Source: Clostridia bacterium (GTDB lineage: Bacteria > Bacillota > Clostridia > Christensenellales > CAG-314). From it: a stretch of DNA of 5,717 bases. The stretch is taken from the NCBI GenBank assembly GCA_028710055.1, contig JAQUSX010000058.1, positions 1 through 5,717 of the forward strand. Reading direction: 5' to 3'. Every line of letters starts with the position of its first letter. Position 1 is the stretch's first letter. The position numbers and the translations under genes are program-made. Shown in pieces: positions 1 to 5,717 of this stretch. The notes beneath the pieces are model-generated. The model was not told where the DNA came from, made no database searches, and was given only the letters and a program-made list of their open reading frames with translations.

Positions 1-389
1 GCCGTTCCCGTATGAAAAGGTTTAAAGTTTTCGGGGTCGGGACTGCGGGTTCCTTCAGGGAAAATGCCTAATATTTTTTCGCCGTTAAGGATTTCAAGGC
101 TTTTTTTGATAGCCGCGAGGTCGACGTCTCCGCGTGAAACGGGTACGTATTCAAGCGAATTGAAAACAGAACGCAAAAATCCATTTTTGCGGAATTCAGC
201 TTTATACATAAAATGAATTTGATTTTTGCAGTAAGCGGACCATACCACGGGATCCCATCCCGAATTGTGGTTCATAACGAAAATCGTTTTTTTGTCCTCA
301 AATTTTTTTGGTCCGAAAACAGTAACGGGATAAAAAGGACGTATAAGAGGTTTCAATAATTTCGCAAATCCGTATAAATTTTTACACAC
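1..389 (-). CDS. plsC: 1-acyl-sn-glycerol-3-phosphate acyltransferase (PlsC family), partial: 3' end cut by window edge
   Basis: Transfers an acyl chain to lysophosphatidic acid to make phosphatidic acid, the precursor of membrane phospholipids; it acts at the inner face of the membrane. The 129 visible codons hold the family hallmarks: the catalytic H-x4-D block (NHNSGWDP, H41 and D46), a YVPVSRGD stretch at about 81-88 matching acyltransferase block II, and block III FPEGTRS at 110-116. The family is usually about 190-240 residues, so roughly the last third is missing. The start is a GTG at 389-387, chosen because it gives the usual short amphipathic N-terminus before the core and has an AGGAG site 9 bases upstream. 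It overlaps the end of cmk by 8 bases, which suggests coupled translation. The cmk-plsC pair is a common arrangement in Clostridia, often followed by ispH and a ribosomal protein S1 gene, which would lie beyond the left edge. Confidence 0.93.
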   Translation of the reverse strand, partial: MCKNLYGFAKLLKPLIRPFYPVTVFGPKKFEDKKTIFVMNHNSGWDPVVWSAYCKNQIHFMYKAEFRKNGFLRSVFNSLEYVPVSRGDVDLAAIKKSLEILNGEKILGIFPEGTRSPDPENFKPFHTGT

Positions 390-1050
390 GTTTTTTATCT
401 CCTATTACTACTAAAAATTTATTTATTACTTCGTCTACCGAAAGGTCGCTGCTGTCTATTAAAACGGCGTCCGCGACTTGTACAAGCGGGGCTATTTGTC
501 TATGAGAGTCGTTGTAATCGCGAGCAATAATATCGCTCAAAACCTGCTCGTACGGCAAATCCTGTCCTTTTTGCGCAAGTTCTTTCACTCTGCGGCAAGC
601 CCTTACTTCCGCCGAAGCGGTAAGGAAAAACTTGAATTTCGCGTCGGGCAAGACGTAACTTCCGATATCTCTTCCGTCCAGAACGCAATCGCGTTTTTTT
701 GCTATCTCACGCTGCGAATCAGCCATTTTTTTACGCACGCACGGCACCGCTGAAATATCGCTCGCCATTTTTGATACGGCATGCTCTCGGATTTCGGCTG
801 TGACGTCAATATCATCCAAAAACACTTTTTGAACGCCGTCAATGTATCTGACGTCGACCATAGTGCGGTCAAGCATATTTTTTACGGTCGCTTCGTCCTT
901 TACGTCTAAACCGCTTTTAAGGGCCTTTAAACCCAGACAACGGTACATCGCGCCTGTATCGAGATACATTATGTCAAGCTTTTTCGCCAATAATTTCGCG
1001 ATTGTGCTTTTTCCCGCTCCGCTGGGTCCGTCTATGGCTATGGTAATCAA
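382..1050 (-). CDS. cmk: (d)CMP kinase (cytidylate kinase)
   Basis: Cytosolic kinase that phosphorylates CMP and dCMP with ATP to CDP and dCDP, recycling nucleotides from RNA and lipid turnover. With a TTG start at 1050-1048 the protein is 222 residues, the normal family length. Visible motifs: P-loop GPSGAGKST at 8-16; DTGAMYR at 31-37, part of the nucleotide-monophosphate site; DGRDIG at 125-130; TASAEVRACRR at 144-154; and the late block with R177, D178, S182 and R184 followed by APL. The open frame continues upstream to an ATG at 1179, but those 43 codons lie inside aroH and precede the normal N-terminus (ITIAIDGPSGAGKST). The TTG has a strong AAGGAAGGA site 6 bases upstream and overlaps the aroH stop as TTGA, so I take it as the true start. 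It overlaps plsC by 8 bases at its end. Confidence 0.95.
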   Translation of the reverse strand: MITIAIDGPSGAGKSTIAKLLAKKLDIMYLDTGAMYRCLGLKALKSGLDVKDEATVKNMLDRTMVDVRYIDGVQKVFLDDIDVTAEIREHAVSKMASDISAVPCVRKKMADSQREIAKKRDCVLDGRDIGSYVLPDAKFKFFLTASAEVRACRRVKELAQKGQDLPYEQVLSDIIARDYNDSHRQIAPLVQVADAVLIDSSDLSVDEVINKFLVVIGDKKRV

Positions 1051-1391
1051 ATTAAATCCTTCCTTAAATTTATTGCGTCTTTTAGATAAATATGCTTTGG
1101 CGTAAAGTCGGCGTCGACCGTGATTAACACTCTTATACACATCGGCAAAGAACCGATTACACGCATTTCTTGCGCGCACATCATAGGCACAGCCGAAAAT
1201 CCCATTTCGCGGGCATATTTCGCGGGGTAAGCCGCCGTAATATCAGCCGTGCAAGTAAAAACGGCAAACTGAATTTGCGGTATTTTTATTTTGTTTTTAG
1301 ATAAAATTTCCGTCAAAAGCTCTTTTACGGCCCTTTCTATTTCGAGTTCGTCATTGTTTTCGACGGTTATCGCTCCGCGTATGGTTTTCAT
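1047..1391 (-). CDS. aroH: Chorismate mutase, monofunctional AroH type
   Basis: Converts chorismate to prephenate, the committed step towards phenylalanine and tyrosine. At 114 residues it has the length of the trimeric AroH class rather than the all-helical AroQ class. Residues matching the Bacillus subtilis AroH active site are all present: R5 (R7 in B. subtilis), K58 and R61 in the PAKYARE block, C72 and E75 in CAQE, R87 in CIRV, and Y102 in IYLKDAINLR. The start is ATG with a GGAG site 8 bases upstream, inside the end of the oxidoreductase gene; the gap between the two genes is 2 bases. Its TGA stop shares bases with the cmk start. An aromatic-pathway gene next to cmk is a recurring arrangement in Bacillota. 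I see no ACT domain, so feedback control of this protein by amino acids is not evident. Confidence 0.95.
   Translation of the reverse strand: MKTIRGAITVENNDELEIERAVKELLTEILSKNKIKIPQIQFAVFTCTADITAAYPAKYAREMGFSAVPMMCAQEMRVIGSLPMCIRVLITVDADFTPKHIYLKDAINLRKDLI
1057..1065 (-). promoter_or_regulatory. Shine-Dalgarno site that fixes the TTG start of cmk
   Basis: AAGGAAGGA on the minus strand, ending 6 bases before the TTG at 1050-1048. It lies inside the last codons of aroH. Its strength and spacing are the main evidence against the longer open frame starting at 1179. Confidence 0.8.
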
Positions 1392-1393
1392 TT

Positions 1394-2620
1394 TTATTTC
1401 TCCGTAGCGGCGTATAAACCCGCGGCATACCCCGTTGAAAAAGCTATTTGCAGATTAAAGCCGCCAGTTAATGCGTCAACGTCTATCATTTCGCCCGCAA
1501 AATATAAGTTTTCAATCAACTTGCTTTGCATAGTTTTGGGATTGATTTCTTTTACGCTTACTCCGCCGCTTGTCACAACGGCTGTGTTTAAATCCCCGAT
1601 TTTTACCGCCGTTAAGGTGAAGTTTTTTAAAGTTTTAACTAAAATCGCTCTTTCTTCGGCGGTTATTTGGTTTACTTTTTTATCGGGATTGATTTTTGTA
1701 ACCTCTATTATAACCGAAATAAGTCTCTCGGGCAATAGTCCGTTTAAAGAATTTTTGAAAGTTTTGTTGGAATTAATAGAAAAATCCCGCAAGATGCGAG
1801 CGTCAAGAATTTCGTTCGTCAAAGCGGGTTTTAAGTCGATTGCTATCGTAAAGCCGTTTATATTTTGTTTATTTATGTATGCCGAAGCCGTCAGTATTAT
1901 CGGTCCAGATATGCCGTCGTGTGTAAACAACGCTTCGCCAAACTGGGAAAAAATCGTCTTTCCGCTATAATCCACTATTGAAATATTGACATTTGTAAGC
2001 GAAAGACCGGCGAGAGAATAGTCTTCTTTGGTTTTTATGTCCACCAAAGACGGATAGAGATTGGTTACAGTATGACCGACGGATTTTGCCAGAGAAAAAC
2101 CGTTTCCGTCGCTGCCCGTTGCGGCATATGACGCGCCGCCGCAAGCTAAAATGACTTTATCGCATAGTACTATGCCCGACGTAGTAGTTAATGAAACTAT
2201 TTTGCCGTTATTTATATCTATAGATTTTACTTTTGTATTAAGTTTGATATCGCAACCAAGACGAGTCAGCTCTTTTTCAAGCGTTTTTGTGACGTCGCTG
2301 GCTTTATCGGAAAGCGGAAAAACTCTGTCGCCTCTTTCCGTTTTTGTCGCTAAGCCTAACGAATTAAAAAATTCCACCGTTTTTTCGGGCGGAAACAAGT
2401 TTATCGCGCCGTAAAGAAATTTTTGATTTGTGACGACGTTCGTTAAAAAAGTTTGGGGAGAGCAAAAATTAGTCATATTGCATCTTCCCTTACCTGTAAT
2501 ATATATTTTTTTGCCGAGCTTTTCGTTTGACTCAATTAAGACAGCCTCGGCTCCGTTTCTCGCGGCGGTTACAGCTGCCATCATTCCCGCGGCTCCTCCG
2601 CCTACAACGCAGATTTTCAC
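1394..2620 (-). CDS. NAD(P)/FAD-dependent oxidoreductase, HI0933/YhiN family
   Basis: Flavoprotein of the HI0933-like family (also named aminoacetone oxidase family FAD-binding enzyme or BaiN-like). Its physiological substrate is not established for most members, so I assign only the family. The 408 residues are a normal length. The N-terminus has the dinucleotide-binding GGGAAG (7-12) with acidic E30 at the end of the second strand, then GKK and TGKGRCNMTN (42-51), the family signature. ACGGASYAATGSDG lies in the middle. The C-terminus has TSGGVSVKEI from about 350 and FAGEMIDVDALTGGFN (374-389), which closes the FAD site. The start is GTG at 2620-2618, supported by AAAGGAG 8 bases upstream and by the immediate FAD-binding strand. 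It overlaps the surE stop as GTGA. It is commonly found upstream of cmk or aro genes in Clostridia, which says little about its reaction. Confidence 0.93.
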   Translation of the reverse strand: MKICVVGGGAAGMMAAVTAARNGAEAVLIESNEKLGKKIYITGKGRCNMTNFCSPQTFLTNVVTNQKFLYGAINLFPPEKTVEFFNSLGLATKTERGDRVFPLSDKASDVTKTLEKELTRLGCDIKLNTKVKSIDINNGKIVSLTTTSGIVLCDKVILACGGASYAATGSDGNGFSLAKSVGHTVTNLYPSLVDIKTKEDYSLAGLSLTNVNISIVDYSGKTIFSQFGEALFTHDGISGPIILTASAYINKQNINGFTIAIDLKPALTNEILDARILRDFSINSNKTFKNSLNGLLPERLISVIIEVTKINPDKKVNQITAEERAILVKTLKNFTLTAVKIGDLNTAVVTSGGVSVKEINPKTMQSKLIENLYFAGEMIDVDALTGGFNLQIAFSTGYAAGLYAATEK

Positions 2621-3369
2621 TTAAAAATCTCCTTTAACTTATCGAGTTCGTCGTAATCGGTTCGGTCGGTTTTTATCGGAGTAATCGCTATATATCCGTC
2701 GTGAACTGCCGTTATATCGCAGTCTGACATCACTTCAAGCGGCTTTGGCTCGCCGTCAAGCGAATAGCCTTGCCCGTCGTCGTTTTCGATTAAATCGTAT
2801 CGGTCGTTGAATGAATGAATACCCAGTCTTACGAGTTTTACGCCTTTTATTTGGTCGTACGCTATGCTTGGAGCGTTTACGCTTAAAAAAGTATAAGGTT
2901 TGTCGTAATTGACAAAATTATTGAGATTTTTAAGCGCGAATTCGATTAAACCGTCATAGTTGTATTCATTTTTATCATTGCTTTTGCATGACAACGCCAC
3001 GGTTTTTCTGTTCAAAATACACGCCTCTTGCGACGCCGAAACGGTACCCGAATAAATAACGTCCGTTCCGTAGTTCGCGCCTTCGTTGGGTCCCGATATT
3101 ACTAAATCGGGTTCAATCGCCAACTGTACCAAAGCGAATTTTACGCAGTCCGTGGGAGTGCCCGTAATAGAATAAGCGGAAGTTGCTCCGTCTACTTTTT
3201 CGGTTATGCAGTAAATAGGCTTGCGGAAAGTCATAAAATGGCTGTAACCCGATCTTTGCGAATCAGGCGCGACAACGTGCACAATGTGACCGTTATCCGA
3301 CAAAACTTTGGCGAGCTGCCGCAGTCCTACTGAATTTATTCCATCGTCGTTTACAAGCAAAATTTTCAA
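2617..3369 (-). CDS. surE: 5'/3'-nucleotidase SurE
   Basis: Metal-dependent phosphatase that removes phosphate from nucleoside 5'- and 3'-monophosphates and, in some members, short polyphosphate; linked to stationary-phase survival in other bacteria. The 250 residues match the family. Metal-site residues are visible: D8 and D9 in NDDG (7-10), S40 in APDSQRSG (34-41), and N95 in SGPNEGAN (92-99). GTPTDCV (70-76) and YSGTVSAS complete the family pattern. The SGPN form, with proline where most bacterial members I know have isoleucine, is a mild variation. The start codon is TTG at 3369-3367, giving the canonical KILLVNDDG beginning, with a GGAGAG site immediately upstream. A 52-base gap separates it from the pseudouridine synthase gene, the longest gap in the window; its end overlaps the next gene by four bases. 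Confidence 0.95.
   Translation of the reverse strand: MKILLVNDDGINSVGLRQLAKVLSDNGHIVHVVAPDSQRSGYSHFMTFRKPIYCITEKVDGATSAYSITGTPTDCVKFALVQLAIEPDLVISGPNEGANYGTDVIYSGTVSASQEACILNRKTVALSCKSNDKNEYNYDGLIEFALKNLNNFVNYDKPYTFLSVNAPSIAYDQIKGVKLVRLGIHSFNDRYDLIENDDGQGYSLDGEPKPLEVMSDCDITAVHDGYIAITPIKTDRTDYDELDKLKEIFK
2629..2635 (-). promoter_or_regulatory. Shine-Dalgarno site for the GTG start of the FAD oxidoreductase
   Basis: AAAGGAG on the minus strand, 8 bases before the GTG at 2620. It lies within the last codons of surE, so ribosomes finishing surE stop at the TGA that overlaps the GTG; this supports coupled translation. Confidence 0.75.
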
Positions 3370-3374
3370 TTTAT

Positions 3375-3380
3375 CTCTCC
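3375..3380 (-). promoter_or_regulatory. Shine-Dalgarno site for the TTG start of surE
   Basis: GGAGAG on the minus strand; from the end of GGAG to the TTG is 7 bases. There is no ATG near the conserved N-terminus, so this site decides the start. The rest of the 52-base gap (3370-3421) is AT-rich with no convincing hairpin or promoter that I can see. Confidence 0.8.
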
Positions 3381-3421
3381 GTTTTTTATTTTAAATGAAG
3401 CAGTTCAGTTTTTTCTTTATT

Positions 3422-4126
3422 TTAGTCTAAGGTTTTTAAATATGCCAGTTCTTTTTCGTTCAGGTCGCGGTAAGTTCCCCTTGTCAAACCGCCAAGACGT
3501 ATCTCGCCTATTGCCGTGCGTTTCAAAAACTCGACGGGTTTTCCTATCGCCTCGAACATATTTTTGACCTGATGATTTCTGCCCTCGGAGATTATTATTT
3601 CTACCTTAGTAGTGTGAACGTCGCCTTCCAAAACCGTTGCCGATATAGCTTTTGCTATTTTGCCGTCAACTTTTACGCCGTTAGTCAGCATTTTGATTTC
3701 GGGCTCTTTTACCATACCCGAAACTCTTGCAACGTAAGTTTTGGTGATTTTGTGGCTGGGGTGAGTAAGCAGGTTTGTAAGATTGCCGTCGTTTGTCAGT
3801 ATCAACAAGCCTTCCGTGTCGTAATCGAGTCTACCGACGGGAAAAAGACGGGCTTTGATATCTATTAAGTCCATAACGGTTTTTCTGCCCAAATCGTCTT
3901 TGACGGTCGTAACAAAACCTTTTGGCTTATGCAGCATTATATAATACAGCTTGTTTTTGGGCTTTATCGTTTTGTTGTCAAGAGTGACCGAATCCCTTTC
4001 GCTAATATCGGTAGATAAAGATAATTCTACTTTTCCGTTAACCTTAACTCTGCCGTCTTTTACAAACTGTTCCGCGGCGCGTCTGCTTGCCACTCCGCAA
4101 TCCGCTAAATATTTATTTATACGCAT
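3422..4126 (-). CDS. rluB: rRNA pseudouridine synthase, RsuA/RluB family
   Basis: Isomerises a uridine in ribosomal RNA to pseudouridine; the Bacillota genes in this position are usually called rluB (23S rRNA), though RsuA, RluE and RluF share the fold and the exact target cannot be read from sequence. Residues 1-60 form an S4 RNA-binding domain (INKYLADCGVASRRAAE followed by GRVKVNG). The catalytic domain starts at about 61 with MLHKPKGFVTT; the active-site block GRLDYDTEGLLILTNDG (98-114) contains the catalytic aspartate D101. A later SEGRNHQVKNMF segment is also typical. At 234 residues the length is normal. The ATG start has AGGA 10 bases upstream. It follows dacF after a 27-base gap. This gene often follows ytfJ/dacF (with or without spmAB) in Clostridia. 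Confidence 0.94.
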   Translation of the reverse strand: MRINKYLADCGVASRRAAEQFVKDGRVKVNGKVELSLSTDISERDSVTLDNKTIKPKNKLYYIMLHKPKGFVTTVKDDLGRKTVMDLIDIKARLFPVGRLDYDTEGLLILTNDGNLTNLLTHPSHKITKTYVARVSGMVKEPEIKMLTNGVKVDGKIAKAISATVLEGDVHTTKVEIIISEGRNHQVKNMFEAIGKPVEFLKRTAIGEIRLGGLTRGTYRDLNEKELAYLKTLD

Positions 4127-4153
4127 TTAAAAAATTTCCTTTAAAAAAGATAA

Positions 4154-5230
4154 TTAAATAGTATACAATTTTTGGGAAAAAATCAACTGTTTGCCAAAGT
4201 AAACGTTAATTTTATAAACGTCTTCCGTTTCCTCATAGATAATGACTTCTTTTATTTGATTGATTTCGTTCTTTGTCAACGGAAACCAAAAACTTTTTTC
4301 GCATAGATAATAAAGTTTTTTGCTGTCTTTAACTTCTACCGAGTATATCTTATTTTTTGGCACAATGCATCGGGTATCATACTCGTTTTGAAAATACGTT
4401 AAAAGGCTTTTTGTTTCTTCAAACATTGGTCCGCAGTTAAGCACGACGCAAACGAGTTCCGTGCCGTTATCTGCAGCTCCGACAAAGCAACGCCCCGCCC
4501 TTTTGGTATAACCCGTTTTGACTCCGCAAGCGTTTTCGTAATTATAAAGCAGTTTGTTTTTATTCAAAAGCAAGCGTTTTTCTTCACCGCCGCCTATCGT
4601 GACTTTTTTTGTCGAAACTATTTCTCTAAAAATCGGGTTTTTCATCGCCTCACAGGAAATTACCGCCAAATCGTACGCACTCGTATAATGATTGTCATCG
4701 TGCAGTCCGTGAGGATTTACAAAATGTGTGTTATCCAAACCTAAATATGCCGCTTTTGCGTTCATTAGTTCGGCAAAATTTTCTATACTGCCGCCGACAT
4801 GAATAGCCAAAGCCACAGCGCAGTCGTTGCCGCTACGGAGCATAAGTCCGTAAAGCAGTTCTTTTACCGTCAGCGTTTCGCCAAGTCTTAAATAAACGGA
4901 AGAGCCTTCCACTCCTACCGCTTTTTTGTCGATATTTACGGGTTCGTCTATGTCGCATAGCTCGACTGCTACAAGCGCGGTCATAATTTTCGTCGTGCTT
5001 GCCATAGGCAGTCGAATGTCGGCGTTTTTGCTGAATAATACCCTGCCGCTGTTTATTTCCATTACGACCGCGCTTTGAGCCGACGTTTGAGCGGAATAAC
5101 CGCAAGCGTTTATATTATCTATATAAAAATCTTGAGTAGGTTCGACGGTTTGAGCCGCAAAAGCGATACTTGGCAAAAGAATAGTTAACGCGCAAATAAA
5201 CGTCAATAAAAAATAACCGGTTTTTTTCAT
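4154..5230 (-). CDS. dacF: D-alanyl-D-alanine carboxypeptidase, DacF-like (peptidase S11, low-molecular-weight PBP)
   Basis: Exported penicillin-binding protein that trims the terminal D-alanine from peptidoglycan stem peptides, lowering cross-linking; DacF of Bacillus acts in the forespore. The 358-residue protein has a signal peptide (KK, hydrophobic core about 6-24, likely cleavage near AFA-A at 25-26). The S11 triad is complete: SxxK as S78-T-T-K81, SGN at 133-135 and KTG at 238-240. NPHGLHDDNHYTSAYDLA (172-189) is also family-typical. Residues from about 270 form the beta-rich PBP5 C-terminal domain, but the protein stops at LYTI with no obvious amphipathic membrane-anchor helix, so it is slightly short. 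The ATG is 3 bases after the ytfJ stop, and no Shine-Dalgarno is present at the right distance, so translation probably depends on ytfJ. The position next to ytfJ is the basis for dacF rather than dacA or dacB. Confidence 0.93.
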   Translation of the reverse strand: MKKTGYFLLTFICALTILLPSIAFAAQTVEPTQDFYIDNINACGYSAQTSAQSAVVMEINSGRVLFSKNADIRLPMASTTKIMTALVAVELCDIDEPVNIDKKAVGVEGSSVYLRLGETLTVKELLYGLMLRSGNDCAVALAIHVGGSIENFAELMNAKAAYLGLDNTHFVNPHGLHDDNHYTSAYDLAVISCEAMKNPIFREIVSTKKVTIGGGEEKRLLLNKNKLLYNYENACGVKTGYTKRAGRCFVGAADNGTELVCVVLNCGPMFEETKSLLTYFQNEYDTRCIVPKNKIYSVEVKDSKKLYYLCEKSFWFPLTKNEINQIKEVIIYEETEDVYKINVYFGKQLIFSQKLYTI

Positions 5231-5233
5231 TTT

Positions 5234-5602
5234 TTAATTTGTAAATTTACCTAATAATTCTTTCGTTAAGTCCAAAAGTTTGTCCGCCGCGCTTTCTTCA
5301 TTTATTTTGAGCATTTTTATTTCGTTTCGGTGTATAACCAAAAATCCTATCGGGGTAAGCGAAGCTCCGCCTCCCGAACCGCCCGCAAACTGGTTATCAT
5401 TTTTTGCCAAAGCTTTCGGGGGCGTGTTGTATTCGCCTCCGCCCGCTAAAAAACCGAAAGAAACTTGAGATACGGGTAAAATCGTACTGCCGTCTGACGT
5501 TACCAAAGGCTTTCCGATTATCGTATTTATTTCGGTAGCGTTTTTAATGTTGGTTAACGCCGTGTTAACTATTTGCTGTATTTGATCTGATTGATTTTCC
5601 AT
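5234..5602 (-). CDS. ytfJ: GerW family sporulation protein YtfJ
   Basis: Small protein family made in the forespore of Bacillus and needed for normal germination-linked lysozyme sensitivity; the biochemical function is unknown, and homologues also occur in non-sporulating bacteria. The 122 residues show the family pattern: an N-terminal helix with a short IIGKPL segment (28-33), the core strand DGSTILPVSQVSFGF (37-51), a glycine run GGG (54-56), then the very glycine-rich FAGGSGGGAS (72-81) followed by LTPIGFLVI, and a helical tail about 100-119. No signal peptide or membrane segment. The ATG is supported by AGGGG 7 bases upstream and by conserved residues beginning soon after it. The start overlaps the end of the upstream open frame by 38 bases, and dacF follows after 3 bases. 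Sporulation context is inferred from family and neighbours, not proved. Confidence 0.93.
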   Translation of the reverse strand: MENQSDQIQQIVNTALTNIKNATEINTIIGKPLVTSDGSTILPVSQVSFGFLAGGGEYNTPPKALAKNDNQFAGGSGGGASLTPIGFLVIHRNEIKMLKINEESAADKLLDLTKELLGKFTN

Positions 5603-5717
5603 AATCTATCCCCTTTTTACTTAATAGTCTCGTTAATATTTTTAATATCGACGTCGTCGCTTTTATTTTTACAATCAATATTTCTTTTTGATCTTTCGCT
5701 AGCTCAATATCAAAATT
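5565..5717 (-). CDS. C-terminal end of a putative DUF2953 (YtfI-like) protein, partial: 5' end beyond window
   Basis: A frame open from the right edge for 50 codons, ending in TAA at 5567-5565, inside ytfJ. It is the only minus-strand frame open across the 115 bases upstream of ytfJ; the other two have stops there. It encodes an alternating hydrophobic strand (KEILIVKIKA), then a helix-like stretch (SILKILTRLLSKKG) and a short polar tail. In Bacillota the gene directly upstream of ytfJ is usually a DUF2953 membrane-associated protein (ytfI in Bacillus) with a beta-rich region before a basic C-terminal tail, and this fragment fits that in position and character. Function is unknown. The assignment rests mainly on gene order; the fragment is too short for a firm family call, and the 38-base overlap with ytfJ is longer than others in the window. 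Confidence 0.5.
   Translation of the reverse strand, partial: NFDIELAKDQKEILIVKIKATTSILKILTRLLSKKGIDYGKSIRSNTANS

Noticed and set aside
478..1105. Plus-strand open frames of 91 and 87 codons (478-753, 842-1105)
   Set aside because: Antisense to cmk, with no recognisable motif and no supporting context.
1521..1970. A 149-codon plus-strand open frame with hydrophobic character
   Set aside because: It lies entirely antisense to the well-supported FAD oxidoreductase gene and resembles no family I recognise; its hydrophobic look is what the complement of this coding frame produces.
3370..3421. Possible terminator or promoter in the 52-base gap before surE
   Set aside because: Runs of A and T are present, but I find no GC-rich hairpin before a T-tract on the minus strand and no paired -35/-10 boxes; only the surE ribosome site is supported.
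3572..3868. A 98-codon plus-strand open frame
   Set aside because: Antisense to the pseudouridine synthase gene; no family similarity.
4833..5105. A 90-codon minus-strand frame rich in arginine
   Set aside because: An out-of-frame shadow inside dacF, whose own frame contains the full catalytic triad.
5280..5468. A proline-rich plus-strand open frame
   Set aside because: The prolines are the complement of the glycine-rich codons of ytfJ.
1..5717. Search for CRISPR repeats, transposase ends, tRNA or rRNA genes and prophage or defence genes
   Set aside because: No repeated units, terminal inverted repeats, RNA gene signatures or defence-type proteins were seen; all coding space is taken by recognisable housekeeping or sporulation-family genes.

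Overview
The window is a compact, single-strand segment of a bacterial chromosome with every supported gene on the minus strand. Read in the direction of transcription, from the right edge to the left, the order is: end of a DUF2953-like protein, ytfJ/gerW-family sporulation protein, D-alanyl-D-alanine carboxypeptidase (dacF type), S4-domain rRNA pseudouridine synthase (rluB/rsuA family), surE 5'-nucleotidase, HI0933/YhiN-family FAD oxidoreductase, aroH-type chorismate mutase, cmk cytidylate kinase, and the first 129 codons of a plsC acyltransferase cut by the left edge. The gene pair ytfJ-dacF, the cluster oxidoreductase/chorismate mutase/cmk/plsC, the strong purine-rich Shine-Dalgarno sites, the moderately AT-rich DNA and the free use of TTG and GTG starts all point to Bacillota, class Clostridia, most likely an anaerobic lineage. 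This is inference from gene content and order; no rRNA or other taxonomic marker is present.

Right part (about 4150-5717): DUF2953-like end, ytfJ and dacF are packed with an overlap or a 3-base gap. In spore-forming Clostridia this block follows scpA/scpB and is normally expressed around spore formation. The spmA-spmB pair that often follows dacF is not here; dacF is followed directly by the pseudouridine synthase gene.

Middle (about 1394-4126): the rRNA-modifying enzyme gene, then surE and the FAD oxidoreductase. The last two overlap by four bases (GTGA). The two longest untranslated gaps in the window, 27 bases before rluB and 52 bases before surE, lie here.

Left part (1-1391): chorismate mutase, cytidylate kinase and acyltransferase run without gaps: two bases between the oxidoreductase and aroH, a TTGA overlap into cmk, and an 8-base overlap into plsC. 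These serve aromatic amino acid synthesis, CMP/dCMP phosphorylation and phospholipid synthesis.

The layout looks like one long operon or two joined operons of housekeeping genes. I found no RNA gene, insertion sequence, CRISPR array, prophage gene or long repeat, and no gene-free stretch over 300 bases. I do not see a previously undescribed system. The points worth a second look are start-codon choice and translational coupling, an apparently anchor-less DacF, and the local absence of spmAB.
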